From contig NZ_CP072943.1 in the NCBI RefSeq assembly GCF_018069705.1, positions 2,233,453-2,297,452 of the forward strand: a stretch of 64,000 nt of DNA, given 5' to 3'. The notes below the pieces were generated by a model. It was not told the DNA's origin, did no database searches, and saw nothing but the letters and a program-made list of their open reading frames with translations. The translations under genes were made by a program, and so were the position numbers. Numbering within the stretch: position 1 is the stretch's first letter; every line of letters begins with the position of its first letter. Of the stretch, positions 1 to 8,996 are shown one piece after another. Source of the stretch: Aminithiophilus ramosus. Lineage in GTDB: Bacteria > Synergistota > Synergistia > Synergistales > Aminithiophilaceae.

Positions 1-811
1 CGTCCGCGTCTCCCAATACCGCCTGGACCGCGACGACGTCGTCGAGGCCCATCGGGCCCTGACGGCTCCCTTCCGGGAGGCGGGGCTTCCCGCCATGGTC
101 CAGATCAATCACGCCGGAGCCGCCGTCCGCGACGAGGAGCTGCGCCTCGCCGAGGGCTTCCGCACCCTGGCCCCCTCGCCCGTCTTTCACCCCGCCCTTC
201 CCGGCGTCCTCCCCAGGGCCCTCACGAAAGGGGAGATCGGAGCTCTGCCCGGCCTCTACGCCGAGGCCGCGAGACGGGCCGTCCTCTGCGGCTATGACGG
301 CGTCGAGATTCACGCCTGCCACGGCTATCTGCTGAGCCAGTTCCTGAGCCCCCTGACCAACGTCCGAACCGACGGCTACGGCGGCGCCATCCTCTCCCGG
401 GCCCGGATCCTCTTCGAGGTCTTCGAGGCCGTCCGCTCCGTCGTCGATTCCGACCTTCCCGTCGCCGTCCGTCTGGGCGTCGCCGACACCCTTCCGGGAG
501 AGGAGCCCCGGGGGCTGACCATCGACGAGACGGTCCGCGTCGCCCGTGAGCTGGCCGCCCTGGGCGTCGACCTCCTCGACCTCTCGGGCAATCTCAACGG
601 CTACGACGGCCGGGGAGAGGCCTGGTTCGCCCCCTACAGCCGCCTCGTCAAAGAGGCCGTCCCCGTCCCCGTCGTCTGCACCGGCGGCATCCGCAGCGCC
701 CTGACGGCGGAACGGCTCCTCCGAGAGGGCGTCTGCGATCTCGTCGGCGTCGGAAGACCCCTCATGGCCGACAGCCAGGCCCTCGGGAGCTGGAGGGAGA
801 GGCTTCCCTGA
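1..811 (+). CDS. NADH:flavin oxidoreductase (old yellow enzyme family), 5' truncated by window edge
   Basis: The reading frame is open from base 2, so the real start lies outside the window. The visible part is the C-terminal two thirds of an FMN-dependent TIM-barrel ene-reductase. Seen: QINHAGA (FMN/substrate-binding His strand), the family hallmark HACHGYLLSQFLSPLTN followed by R-TD-YGG, and the C-terminal phosphate-binding part CTGGIR...VGVGRPLMAD. It resembles the YqjM/NamA branch. The physiological substrate cannot be told. A long hairpin follows the stop directly. Confidence 0.9.
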   Translation, partial: VRVSQYRLDRDDVVEAHRALTAPFREAGLPAMVQINHAGAAVRDEELRLAEGFRTLAPSPVFHPALPGVLPRALTKGEIGALPGLYAEAARRAVLCGYDGVEIHACHGYLLSQFLSPLTNVRTDGYGGAILSRARILFEVFEAVRSVVDSDLPVAVRLGVADTLPGEEPRGLTIDETVRVARELAALGVDLLDLSGNLNGYDGRGEAWFAPYSRLVKEAVPVPVVCTGGIRSALTAERLLREGVCDLVGVGRPLMADSQALGSWRERLP

Positions 812-825
812 AGGTCGACGGCCCT

Positions 826-875
826 GCGAGCGGATAAGGGCCGGGAGGAGATCCTCCCGGCCCTTATCCGCTCGC
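826..875. terminator. Long perfect hairpin after the ene-reductase gene
   Basis: Two 24-base arms (826-849 and 852-875) are perfectly complementary around a 2-base centre. It lies 15 bases after the stop codon. No T-run follows on either strand, so it is not a textbook intrinsic terminator, but the position suggests 3'-end formation. Similar U-less hairpins occur at 17823, 21068, 44319 and 49023. Confidence 0.6.
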
Positions 876-892
876 GAAAAGTGAACCCGCCA

Positions 893-929
893 TTGACGAT
901 GGGCCTTCCCTGAACTAGACTATCGTCAA
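893..929 (+). promoter_or_regulatory. Promoter with overlapping inverted repeat upstream of the RpiR regulator
   Basis: TTGACG (893-898), 17-base spacer, TAGACT (916-921). An 8-base inverted repeat, TTGACGAT (893-900) and ATCGTCAA (922-929), overlaps the -35 box and the start region. This is a plausible autoregulatory operator for the RpiR-type product downstream; that role is inferred. Confidence 0.55.
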
Positions 930-987
930 CTCCAAGGACATTTTAGTTTATTGTCTGGAACCCTACATTAAGGAAGGTGCCCCCGCC

Positions 988-1854
988 ATGGACAGTGTCC
1001 AGTTACAGGAACTGATGCGAGGCAAACTGGAAGGCATGCCGACCAAGGCACGCCGCGTCATCGAATACCTTCTCTCCAACATGCGAGAGGCCGCATTCCG
1101 ATCCATCGGCGAGGTGGCCGACGACCTCTCCGTCTCCAAGGCCCAGCTCGTCCGCGTCGCCCGCATCCTCGGCTTCGACGGCTACTCCGACCTGAAGGAG
1201 GCGCTCCAGCAGGCCATCCTGGAGAAGATCAATCCGGCGACGATGCTGGCCCGCGTCATGGACGACCAGGAGAGCCTGCCCAACGTCATCTACAAGACGG
1301 AACACGCCAATCTGGACGACACATGGTCCCAGCTTCCTCCAGGCAGCCTGGACGCCTTCTGCTCCCTCGTCAGGGAGGCCCGCAACATTCACTGCCTCGG
1401 CTGGGGCATCTCCTCGCTCGTGACGGAACATCTCTTCATGCGCCTCCGCGTCATGGGCCTTGCGGCCCTCTCCATGAGACGGGGCTCTCTGACGCTTCTC
1501 GAGCAGGCCCGCTCCGTCGGAGGAGGAGACCTCATCGTCGTCTGCGAGCTGCCCAGCTACGTCGTCGAGGTGACGGAGACGGTGGAGCTCGCCAGGAAGA
1601 AGGGCGCCAAGGTCGTCGCCATCGTCGACAGCCCCGCCGCCCCCCTCTGCCGCTTCTCGGACCTGAATTTCTTCATCAGCGCCGCCAGCCCCACCTTCGG
1701 CAGCAGCATCGTCGGGCCTCTCTTCCTGACCCATATTCTCACGTCGGTCCTGGCCGTCCACATGGGAGACCGGGCCCACACGGCCCTCGAGGAGCAGGCC
1801 CAGTTTCTCCACGACGAGCGGATCTTCCACCCCGTCTTCGGCCTCAAATACTGA
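988..1854 (+). CDS. MurR/RpiR family transcriptional regulator (HTH + SIS domain)
   Basis: 288 residues, the usual family length. The N-terminal HTH_6 domain (about 1-80) contains the helix-turn-helix SIGEVADDLSVSKAQLVRVA. The C-terminal half (about 125-270) is a SIS sugar-phosphate-binding domain with GWGISSLV and a typical IVVCELPS strand. Such regulators sense phosphosugars or related metabolites. The ATG is preceded by AAGGAAGG. The gene stands alone between a hairpin-bounded upstream gene and a convergent gene, so its target is not given by context; an inverted repeat over its own promoter suggests autoregulation. Confidence 0.9.
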   Translation: MDSVQLQELMRGKLEGMPTKARRVIEYLLSNMREAAFRSIGEVADDLSVSKAQLVRVARILGFDGYSDLKEALQQAILEKINPATMLARVMDDQESLPNVIYKTEHANLDDTWSQLPPGSLDAFCSLVREARNIHCLGWGISSLVTEHLFMRLRVMGLAALSMRRGSLTLLEQARSVGGGDLIVVCELPSYVVEVTETVELARKKGAKVVAIVDSPAAPLCRFSDLNFFISAASPTFGSSIVGPLFLTHILTSVLAVHMGDRAHTALEEQAQFLHDERIFHPVFGLKY

Positions 1855-1858
1855 CCCC

Positions 1859-2230
1859 TCAGCCCTTGAGGGAGAGGACGGCGATGCCGCCCAGGATGGC
1901 GGCGATGCCGAAAAGACGCCAGAGGCTCACCGTTTCGCCGAAATAGCCCGCCGAGACGGCGAGGACGAGGACGAAGACCATTCCGGCCATGACGGGATAG
2001 GCCAGGGAGAGGTCGACGCGCGTCAGGGCGGCGCTGAGGAAGACGAAAGAGACGCCGAAGCAGGCGATGCCGCCGACGGCCCAGGGGTTGAGGAGGATCC
2101 GCAGCACCGAGGCTGGGAGCCCTCCGTCGAGAAGCTCCGTCCTGCCGCCGAAGGCGGCCTTCATGAAGGTGTTGGCCGTGGCGTTGAAAAAGGCCGAGCC
2201 GAAAAGCATGAGAAGTCCCCATCGATCCAT
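1859..2230 (-). CDS. SMR/EamA-type four-helix membrane protein, ArnE/ArnF-like flippase candidate
   Basis: 123 residues and four hydrophobic helices, the size of SMR and ArnE/ArnF subunits. The C-terminal half (SLAYPVMAG, GETVSLWRLFGIAAILGGI) resembles the IAYP...EP...W.G...I..GI pattern of the undecaprenyl-phosphate-aminoarabinose flippase subunits ArnE/F. The ATG at 2230 has GGGAGG upstream; a longer start at 2266 lacks a good ribosome site. It is divergent from the arn operon across 134 bp, and no other flippase gene is present there, so a role in moving the arn lipid across the membrane is inferred. A drug/metabolite exporter is the alternative. Confidence 0.65.
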   Translation of the reverse strand: MDRWGLLMLFGSAFFNATANTFMKAAFGGRTELLDGGLPASVLRILLNPWAVGGIACFGVSFVFLSAALTRVDLSLAYPVMAGMVFVLVLAVSAGYFGETVSLWRLFGIAAILGGIAVLSLKG

Positions 2231-2315
2231 AACCGTTCCTCCCTGAAACCAGGCTGCCCCCATCATAGCCCTTCGGGGCGCCGTGAGAAGAGGCCGGGCC
2301 AGGGTCTCGGAGAGG

Positions 2316-2340
2316 CTTTCGCCCTCTCCGGGGCGAAAAG
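2316..2340 (+). promoter_or_regulatory. Small hairpin in the arn leader region
   Basis: CTTTCGCCC (2316-2324) and GGGCGAAAAG (2331-2340) form a stem with one bulge just before the arnT ribosome site AAAGGAG (2351-2357). It could affect translation or transcription of the arn operon. No convincing -35/-10 pair was found in 2231-2364. Confidence 0.3.
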
Positions 2341-2364
2341 GACCGCCTCGAAAGGAGCTTTGCC

Positions 2365-3996
2365 TTGCGAGCCGATAGAACGAGGGGCCTTCTTCTGGGG
2401 CTCCTTCTGGTCTGTGCCTACTTTTTCCTCCTGGGCAGCCATGGCCTGCTCGAGCCCGACGAGGGCCGGTACTCCGAGATCCCCAGGGAAATGCGCCTTT
2501 CCGGCGATTTCATCACGCCCCGCCTCAACGGCGTGGCCTACTTCGAGAAACCGATCCTGCACTACTGGCTGACGGGCTCGGCCCAGGCCCTTTTCGGCGA
2601 GAACGAGTTTTCCTCGCGCTTCTGGCCCGCCCTCCTGGCCCTGGGCGCCGTCGCCGCCACGGGGCTCCTGGGGCGCAAGCTCTACGGAGGAAGGACGGGC
2701 CTTCTGGGCGCCCTCGTCCTCGCCACGTCGCTTCTTCACTTCGCCGTCGGCCAGCTCAACATCACCGACATGCCCCTGTCCTTCTTCGTCACCGTCGCCC
2801 TCGTCACCTTCAAATTCGCCGAAGAGGGCGACCGCCGTCTGCTGCTTCTCTTCTACGCCGCCATGGCCCTGGCCACTCTGACCAAGGGACTCATCGGCAT
2901 CGTCCTTCCCGGCGCCGTCCTCCTGGCCTATATCGTCCTGACGCGGCGGTGGAGCCTCGTCGTCCGGAGCCTCTACCTGCCGGGAATACTCCTCTTTTTC
3001 GCCCTCCTTCTTCCCTGGTTCGTCGCCGTCTGCCGGGCCAACGGGGATTTCTTCCATTTCTTCTTCGTCCGGGAGCACTTCCTCCGTTACACGACGGCGA
3101 TCCACGATCGCCACGAGCCCTTCTGGTATTTTTTCCCCATTCTCCTCCTGGGGCTCTTCCCCTGGACGGGGCTCCTCCCGTCGGCCCTGGCACGGGCCTT
3201 CCCCGGCCGGGGGCGGAAGGCGAGCACCGACGACCTCTACCTCCTTCTCTGGGCGATCGTCATCCTCCTCTTCTTCTCGGCGTCGGGCTCGAAACTCGTC
3301 CCCTACATCGTTCCCGTCCTGCCCCCTCTGGCCCTCCTCATCGGCCGGGAGCTGGACCGGGCCTTCTCGGGAAAGGGGTTCCCGAAACTCGCCCTCGCGG
3401 CCTCGACGCTCTTCCCCGGCCTCCTGGCTCCGGCCTTCCTCGTCTACCCCTTCATCCAGGATCGCCATCCCCTCTCCCTTCTCCTCTTCCCCGGGCTGGC
3501 CCTGGGGCTGATCCCCCTGACCGGTCTGGCCCTGGCCTGGCGCTTTCAGCTTCGAGGCAGGGGGCAGAGGGCGGCGGCGGCCTTCTGTCTCATGGGACTC
3601 CTGCTTTTGCCCGCCTACAGGGGACTTTTCATCGCCTACGGCGAGATCAAGTCGCGACGGCCCCTGGCCGAGGCCATCGCCGCCCGCCTCGATCGGGACG
3701 ACGTCGTGGCCCAGTACGGCACCTACGAGCAGGCCCTGCCCTTCTACCTGAAACGGCTCAACGTCGTCATCGCCTACAGGGGAGAGCTGGCCTTCGGCAT
3801 CGATCGGGACGCCCCCTCGTGGTTCCTCGACGAAGGGGGACTCCTCCCTCTCCTGGAGGGGGACCGGCGGGTCTTCCTCGTCGTGAAACGGGATCTCTAC
3901 GAGACGCTGAGGGAGAAGACCGGCGGCCTCTTTACCCTCGCCGAATGGGATAATACACTTGTCGTCGTCAATCGCCCTCTGGAGGTGAACGAATAG
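2365..3996 (+). CDS. arnT: Lipid A 4-amino-4-deoxy-L-arabinose transferase (ArnT family, GT83)
   Basis: 543 residues, close to the usual 550. Polytopic inner-membrane glycosyltransferase with a first transmembrane helix (about 9-25), the periplasmic acidic motif EPDEGRYSEIPREM (about 30-43), LNGVAYFEKPILHYW, and a dozen hydrophobic helices. In characterised ArnT the enzyme moves aminoarabinose from undecaprenyl phosphate to lipid A, lowering binding of cationic peptides such as polymyxin. The start is TTG at 2365 with AAAGGAG 7 bases upstream. It leads the arn operon (arnT-B-C-A(N)-A(C)-D), an order unlike the enterobacterial one. The four-base gap to arnB implies cotranscription. Confidence 0.9.
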   Translation: MRADRTRGLLLGLLLVCAYFFLLGSHGLLEPDEGRYSEIPREMRLSGDFITPRLNGVAYFEKPILHYWLTGSAQALFGENEFSSRFWPALLALGAVAATGLLGRKLYGGRTGLLGALVLATSLLHFAVGQLNITDMPLSFFVTVALVTFKFAEEGDRRLLLLFYAAMALATLTKGLIGIVLPGAVLLAYIVLTRRWSLVVRSLYLPGILLFFALLLPWFVAVCRANGDFFHFFFVREHFLRYTTAIHDRHEPFWYFFPILLLGLFPWTGLLPSALARAFPGRGRKASTDDLYLLLWAIVILLFFSASGSKLVPYIVPVLPPLALLIGRELDRAFSGKGFPKLALAASTLFPGLLAPAFLVYPFIQDRHPLSLLLFPGLALGLIPLTGLALAWRFQLRGRGQRAAAAFCLMGLLLLPAYRGLFIAYGEIKSRRPLAEAIAARLDRDDVVAQYGTYEQALPFYLKRLNVVIAYRGELAFGIDRDAPSWFLDEGGLLPLLEGDRRVFLVVKRDLYETLREKTGGLFTLAEWDNTLVVVNRPLEVNE

Positions 3997-3999
3997 AAA

Positions 4000-5172
4000 A
4001 TGAGAAAAACCTTTCTGCCCTTTGCCCGTCCCTCCATTTCCGAGGAGGCCATCGCCGACGTGGCCGACTCGCTGCGATCGGGCTGGATCACGACGGGCCC
4101 CAAGGCCCAGGCCTTCGAGGAGGCCTTCGCCGCCTATACCGGCGCCCCCTACGCCCTCGCCCTCAACTCGGCCACGGCGGGCCTCCATCTTGCCTGCCTC
4201 GCCCTGGGCCTCGGTCCCGGCGACGAGGTGATCACGACGCCCATGACCTTCGTGGCCACCGTCAACGTCATCCTCTGGGCGGGAGCCCGCCCCGTCCTCG
4301 TCGACATCGACAGAAGGACGCTCAACATCGACGCGGCCCGAATCGAATCGGCCCTGACGGAGCGCACCAAGGCCATCGTCCCCGTCCACTTCGCCGGGCT
4401 TCCCTGCGACATGGACCCCATCGAGACTCTCGCACGGGAGAGGGGACTGGCCCTCATCGAAGACGCCGCCCACGCCCTGGGCGCCCGCTACAAGGGACGC
4501 CTCGTCGGCTCCTCGACGGAAGGGCGCCACGTGACGGTCTTCAGCTTCCACCCCACGAAGAACATCACCACCGGCGAGGGGGGCATGCTCTGCACCGGCG
4601 ACGAGGAGGTGGCCGAGAAGACGGCCCTCCTCCGCCAGCACGGCATGTCGAAGGGAGCCTGGAAGCGCTACGCCGTCCAGGGAACGCCCCACTACGACGT
4701 CCACTTCCCGGGCCTCAAATACAACATGCTCGACATCGAGGCCGCCATCGGCCTCGATCAGCTCCGACGCCTCGAGGACTTCAACGGAAGGAGACGGGCC
4801 ATCGCCGCCCGCTACGACGAGGCCTTCGCCGACAGGGGAGGGCTGATCCTCCCCGAGGCCCCCTCCTACGATCATCTCCACGGGCGCCACATCTACACGC
4901 CCCTCGTCGACGTCGACCGCCTGGGCATGAGCCGCGACGCCTTCATGGCCCGCCTGCGGGAGCTCAACATCGGAACGGCCCTCCACTATCAGGCCCTCCA
5001 CCTCTTCTCCTATTACGGAGAGACCTTCGGCTGGAGGCGGGGCGACTTCCCCGAGGCGGAGTACGTCTCGGACCGGATCGTCTCCCTCCCCCTCTTCCCG
5101 GCCATGACCGACGAGGACGTCGACGACGTCATCGACGCCGTCCGCGCCGTCTGTCTCGCGAAGGGAGCCTAA
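4000..5172 (+). CDS. arnB: UDP-4-amino-4-deoxy-L-arabinose aminotransferase
   Basis: 390 residues, DegT/DnrJ/EryC1 fold. PLP-dependent transamination of UDP-4-keto-arabinose from glutamate. Seen: FARPSI near the N-terminus, the SGWITTGPK loop typical of ArnB/PglE-type enzymes, ALIEDAAHALGARYKG (PLP-contacting Asp and His), and the Schiff-base lysine K187 in SFHPTKNITTGEGG. ATG at 4000 is preceded by GGAGGTGAA. Third step of the aminoarabinose route; the product goes to the formyltransferase at 6151. Confidence 0.92.
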   Translation: MRKTFLPFARPSISEEAIADVADSLRSGWITTGPKAQAFEEAFAAYTGAPYALALNSATAGLHLACLALGLGPGDEVITTPMTFVATVNVILWAGARPVLVDIDRRTLNIDAARIESALTERTKAIVPVHFAGLPCDMDPIETLARERGLALIEDAAHALGARYKGRLVGSSTEGRHVTVFSFHPTKNITTGEGGMLCTGDEEVAEKTALLRQHGMSKGAWKRYAVQGTPHYDVHFPGLKYNMLDIEAAIGLDQLRRLEDFNGRRRAIAARYDEAFADRGGLILPEAPSYDHLHGRHIYTPLVDVDRLGMSRDAFMARLRELNIGTALHYQALHLFSYYGETFGWRRGDFPEAEYVSDRIVSLPLFPAMTDEDVDDVIDAVRAVCLAKGA

Positions 5173-5177
5173 GACCG

Positions 5178-6161
5178 GTGCAGACTTCTCAGGCCATGCT
5201 CCTTCAGGCCGGCCAGGAAAGAAATCCAAAACCGGAAATCTCCCTCGTCATCCCCGTCTACAACGAGAGGGAATCGCTCCCCTTCCTCTTTGAGAGGCTT
5301 CTGCCGGTTTTGGAGGAACTCGGCCGGTCCTACGAGATCCTCTTCATCGATGACGGCAGCGTCGACGGCTCTCTGGCCTTGCTCCTGGCCTTCCGCGAGG
5401 AGCACCGCTCGACGGTGCGCGTCATCGAATTCAACGGCAACTTCGGCCAGCACATGGCCATCACCGCCGGCTTCCGCTGCAGCCGGGGCAGGATCGTCAT
5501 CACCATGGACGCCGATCTCCAGAACCCGCCCGAGGAGATTCCCAACCTCGTGGCCGCCATGGACGCCGGCCACGACACGGTGGGCACCTACCGGGTGGGG
5601 CGCCGGGACCCTTTTTTCCGCAAGATCGCCTCCAAGGTCATCAACGGCATCACCAACCGCATCACGGGCCTCAACCTGCGCGACTACGGCTGCATGCTCC
5701 GGGCCTACAGCGGCAACATCATCGCCCTCATCAACGAGAGCGCCGAATCGACGACCTTCATCCCCGCCCTGGGACGGAAGTTCTCCGTCAGCCCGACGGA
5801 GATCGCCATCAGCCACACCGAGAGGGAGCACGGCACGTCCAAGTACGGCCTCTTCAAACTGATCCGCCTCAACTTCGACCTCATGACCGGCTTTTCCCTG
5901 ATCCCCCTTCAGGTCGTGACCATGCTGGGCCTCCTCGTCGCCACCCTGAGCCTCCTCTTCGTGGCCTACCTGGGCGTCAGGCGCCTCGTCGTCGGCCCCG
6001 AGGCCGAAGGCGTCTTCACCCTCATGAACGTCAACTTCTTCCTCATGGGCATCACCATGTTCTGCGTCGGCATCGTCGGCGAGTACATCGGCCGCATCTA
6101 TCAGGAAGTCCGCCGACGGCCCCGCTTCGTCATCAGGAAGGTCTACGACGATGAGGCCTAG
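5178..6161 (+). CDS. arnC: Undecaprenyl-phosphate 4-deoxy-4-formamido-L-arabinose transferase
   Basis: 327 residues. Family 2 glycosyltransferase: SLVIPVYNERESLP (about 22-35), IDDGSVDGS, and the metal-binding DADLQNPPEEI. Two C-terminal transmembrane helices (roughly 235-260 and 278-300) anchor it in the inner membrane. It loads formyl-aminoarabinose on undecaprenyl phosphate. The start taken is GTG at 5178, 5 bases after arnB; ATG at 5196 is possible but lacks a ribosome site. The 3' end overlaps the next gene by 11 bases. Confidence 0.92.
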   Translation: MQTSQAMLLQAGQERNPKPEISLVIPVYNERESLPFLFERLLPVLEELGRSYEILFIDDGSVDGSLALLLAFREEHRSTVRVIEFNGNFGQHMAITAGFRCSRGRIVITMDADLQNPPEEIPNLVAAMDAGHDTVGTYRVGRRDPFFRKIASKVINGITNRITGLNLRDYGCMLRAYSGNIIALINESAESTTFIPALGRKFSVSPTEIAISHTEREHGTSKYGLFKLIRLNFDLMTGFSLIPLQVVTMLGLLVATLSLLFVAYLGVRRLVVGPEAEGVFTLMNVNFFLMGITMFCVGIVGEYIGRIYQEVRRRPRFVIRKVYDDEA

Positions 6162-7053
6162 AATCGTCGTCTTCGCCTACAACGAGGTGGGCTACGTCTG
6201 TCTCGAGGAGCTTCTCCGCCGGGGGGCCGACGTGGTGGCCCTCTTCACCTACGACGACGACCCCGGCGAGGAGATCTGGTTCCGGTCGGTGAAAGACCTG
6301 GCGGAGCGACGGGGCCTGGCCGTCTTCACCCCCTCCCGCCTCGACGGGACCTGGAAGGAACGCATCGCCGCCCTCGCCCCCGACCTGATCCTCTCCTTCT
6401 ACTACCGAAGCCTCATCGGAACCGACGTCCTCTCCCTGGCCCGGCTGGGGGCCTTCAACATCCACGGTTCCCTCCTCCCCCGCTACCGGGGACGGGCCTG
6501 CGTCAACTGGGCCATCGTCAACGGCGAGACGACGACGGGGGCCACCCTCCACGAGATGGTGGCCCGGGCCGACGCGGGAAGGATCGTCGATCGGGAGCCG
6601 GTGCCGATCGGCCCCGACGAGACGGCCCACGACGTCTTCCTCAAGGTGGCCGAGGCGGCCCGCACCCTGGTGGCGCGGAACCTCGACGCCCTCGAATCGG
6701 GGACGGCCCCCCTCTACGCGCAGGACGAGACGAAGGCCACCCTCTTCGGCCGGAGAGGCCCCGAAGACGGCCTCATCGACTGGAACCTTCCGGCCCGGTC
6801 CATCCACAACCTCGTCCGGGCCGTGACCCGTCCCTATCCCGGCGCCTTCACCTTCGCCGAGGGACGAAAGCTCTTCGTCTGGAAGACGGCCGTCGTCGAC
6901 GAGGAGAGCCCGAGCGAGGCCGGAAGGGTCACGTCTCTCGATCCGCTCGTCGTCGCCGCCTCCTCGGGAAACCTCCAGATCCTCTCGGCCAGCTTCGAGG
7001 ACGGATCGTCCCCCTCCTCCTCGTTGAGGCCGGGTCAACGGCTCGGCCAGTGA
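6151..7053 (+). CDS. arnA: UDP-4-amino-4-deoxy-L-arabinose formyltransferase (ArnA N-terminal domain as separate gene)
   Basis: 300 residues, equal to the N-terminal formyltransferase half of the enterobacterial 660-residue ArnA. Seen: FNIHGSLLPRYRG with the catalytic Asn and His, and the Asp in ADAGRIVDRE. It formylates UDP-aminoarabinose with N10-formyl-tetrahydrofolate. The stop at 7053 separates it cleanly from the decarboxylase gene at 7092, with a new ribosome site between. This is two genes, not a frameshift: there is 38 bp of spacer and an independent start. The ATG overlaps arnC. Confidence 0.88.
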   Translation: MRPRIVVFAYNEVGYVCLEELLRRGADVVALFTYDDDPGEEIWFRSVKDLAERRGLAVFTPSRLDGTWKERIAALAPDLILSFYYRSLIGTDVLSLARLGAFNIHGSLLPRYRGRACVNWAIVNGETTTGATLHEMVARADAGRIVDREPVPIGPDETAHDVFLKVAEAARTLVARNLDALESGTAPLYAQDETKATLFGRRGPEDGLIDWNLPARSIHNLVRAVTRPYPGAFTFAEGRKLFVWKTAVVDEESPSEAGRVTSLDPLVVAASSGNLQILSASFEDGSSPSSSLRPGQRLGQ

Positions 7054-7091
7054 ATCTTCAGGTGCCCAGAGGGCACGGAAAGGAATCGACC

Positions 7092-8102
7092 ATGAAGGTC
7101 CTCATTCTCGGCGCCAACGGCTTCATCGGAAGTCACCTCTGCGAGGCCATCCTCGATCAGAGGGACTGGACCGTCACCGCCCACGACCTCGTCGGCGGCA
7201 ATCTCGGAAACTGCCTGGGCCGGGAGCGCTTCTCCCTCCGCCTCGGCGACGCCTTCTCCGACCTGGACTGGATCGAGGAACAGGTCGCCTCCTGCGACGT
7301 CGTCCTCCCCCTCGTCGGCGTCGCCAAGCCCTCTTTCTACCTGAGCCGTCCCCTGTGGACCTTCGAACTCGACTTCGAGCTGAACCTCAAGATCGTCCGC
7401 TTCTGCGTGGCCCGCAAGAAGAGGGTCATCTTCCCCTCCACGTCGGAGGTCTACGGCATGAGCTCCGACAGGATCCTCTACGAGGAGTCGAGTCCTCTCA
7501 CGGTGGGGCCCATCGGCAAGATGCGCTGGATCTACAGCTGCGCCAAACAGATGATGGACCGCGTCATCGTCGCCTACGGCCAGGAGGAGGGACTGCGCTA
7601 CACCCTCTTCCGACCCTTCAACTGGATCGGCCCCCGGCTGGACAGTTTCGACGACGCCCGAGAGCGCCGGGCCCGCTCCGTCACCCAGTTCGTCTACGAC
7701 ATCGTCCAGGGCCGTCCCGTGACCCTCGTCAACGGAGGAGGGCAGCGCCGGAGCTTCACCTGGATCGGCGACGGCATCGAGGCCCTTATGGCCATCATCG
7801 GCGACGAGAAGGGCTCGGACGGCAAGATCTTCAACATCGGCAACCCCGCCAACAACCGCTCCATCAGCGAGCTCGTCGACCACCTCGTCCGCATCCTCGA
7901 GACCTTTCCCGAGACGGCTCAGCAGGCCCGGTCGGCCGAAATCGTCGTCCAGTCCGCCGAGAGCTACTACGGCAACGGCTACGACGACATGCAGGACCGG
8001 GTCCCCTCCATCGAGAACATCGAACGCTGCCTGGGCTGGCGCCCCCGGACGACGCTCGACGAGGCTCTCCGCCGCACCGTCGAGGGCCTGATCCGGCCAT
8101 GA
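7092..8102 (+). CDS. arnA: UDP-glucuronic acid oxidative decarboxylase (ArnA C-terminal domain as separate gene)
   Basis: 336 residues, an extended short-chain dehydrogenase/reductase. GANGFIGSHL (NAD-binding), PSTSEVYGM (Ser and Glu of the active site), YSCAKQMMDRV (Tyr-x3-Lys pair), FRPFNWIGPRLDS. Converts UDP-glucuronate to UDP-4-keto-pentose, the entry step of the route. ATG at 7092 follows AAAGGA; an upstream in-frame start at 7050 would add 14 unrelated residues. The stop overlaps arnD (ATGA). Confidence 0.9.
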   Translation: MKVLILGANGFIGSHLCEAILDQRDWTVTAHDLVGGNLGNCLGRERFSLRLGDAFSDLDWIEEQVASCDVVLPLVGVAKPSFYLSRPLWTFELDFELNLKIVRFCVARKKRVIFPSTSEVYGMSSDRILYEESSPLTVGPIGKMRWIYSCAKQMMDRVIVAYGQEEGLRYTLFRPFNWIGPRLDSFDDARERRARSVTQFVYDIVQGRPVTLVNGGGQRRSFTWIGDGIEALMAIIGDEKGSDGKIFNIGNPANNRSISELVDHLVRILETFPETAQQARSAEIVVQSAESYYGNGYDDMQDRVPSIENIERCLGWRPRTTLDEALRRTVEGLIRP

Positions 8103-8989
8103 CCGTCCTGGGCCTCAAGGTCGACGTCGACACCCTGCGGGGCTACCGCGAGGGCGTGCCCCGCCTCCTCGACCTTTTCGCCCAGAGGAAGGTCCGGGCC
8201 ACCTTTTTCTTCTCCTTCGGGCCCGACAATTCGGGCAAGGCCATCCGACGGATCTTCCGCCCCGGCTTCCTGTCCAAGATGGGACGTACCGGCCCGGTGA
8301 GCACCTACGGCCTCAGAACGCTTCTCTACGGCACGCTCCTCCCGGCGCCTCTCATCGTCGCGTCCGATCCCGCCATCGTGCGGAGAGCCGAGGACGAGGG
8401 GCACGAATGCGCCATCCACAGCTGGGATCACGTCAAGTGGCAGGACGAGCTGGACCGCCTCGACGAATCGGTCATCGAGGAGGACTTCCTCAAGGCCCTC
8501 GACCTCTACGAAAAGATCCTGGGCCACCTTCCCCGTGCCTGCGCCGCCCCGGGATGGCAGGTCACGGCCGAAAGCCTCCGCGTCCAGGACAGGATGGGCC
8601 TCGACTACTGCAGCGACGTCCGCGGGGAGGCCCCCTTCCTCCCCGCCCTGAACGGAGAGGTCTTCCGGACCCTCCAGATCCCGACGACGACGGCGACGAT
8701 GGACGAACTGCTGGGCCTCGGCGACGTCGACGACGTCAACTTCAACGACCGCCTCTTCCGGGCCATGAGGCGGAAGGTCAACGTCCACACCGTCCACGCC
8801 GAGATGGAGGGGATGAGCAAACGCCCCCTGCTGGACCAGCTGCTCCGCCGCTGCCGCGACGAGGAGATGGACGTCGTCCCCCTGGCGACCCTCGCCGCGG
8901 AGATCGACAGAAAGAAGACGCCCCGCCGCGACGTGCGGCGAGGCGTCCTGCCCGGTCGATCGGGCACGGTGGCCGTCGAAGGCAGCTGA
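8099..8989 (+). CDS. arnD: 4-deoxy-4-formamido-L-arabinose-phosphoundecaprenol deformylase
   Basis: 296 residues, polysaccharide-deacetylase (NodB) fold. LKVDVDTLRG gives the metal/base Asp pair, and CAIHSWDHVKWQD the metal-binding His residues. It removes the formyl group on the lipid carrier before flipping. ATG overlaps the previous stop by four bases (ATGA), so translation is coupled. Last gene of the arn operon; the next gene is convergent 7 bases away. Confidence 0.9.
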   Translation: MTVLGLKVDVDTLRGYREGVPRLLDLFAQRKVRATFFFSFGPDNSGKAIRRIFRPGFLSKMGRTGPVSTYGLRTLLYGTLLPAPLIVASDPAIVRRAEDEGHECAIHSWDHVKWQDELDRLDESVIEEDFLKALDLYEKILGHLPRACAAPGWQVTAESLRVQDRMGLDYCSDVRGEAPFLPALNGEVFRTLQIPTTTATMDELLGLGDVDDVNFNDRLFRAMRRKVNVHTVHAEMEGMSKRPLLDQLLRRCRDEEMDVVPLATLAAEIDRKKTPRRDVRRGVLPGRSGTVAVEGS

Positions 8990-8996
8990 AGGAGGT

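Noticed and set aside
1003-1830. Long open frames antisense to rpiR and many other genes
   Set aside because: High GC content suppresses stop codons on the opposite strand; these frames lack ribosome sites and recognisable domains.
6151-8102. Frameshift splitting a single arnA gene
   Set aside because: There are 38 bases between the frames, an independent ribosome site and ATG, and both proteins are complete domains, so this is a genuine two-gene arrangement.
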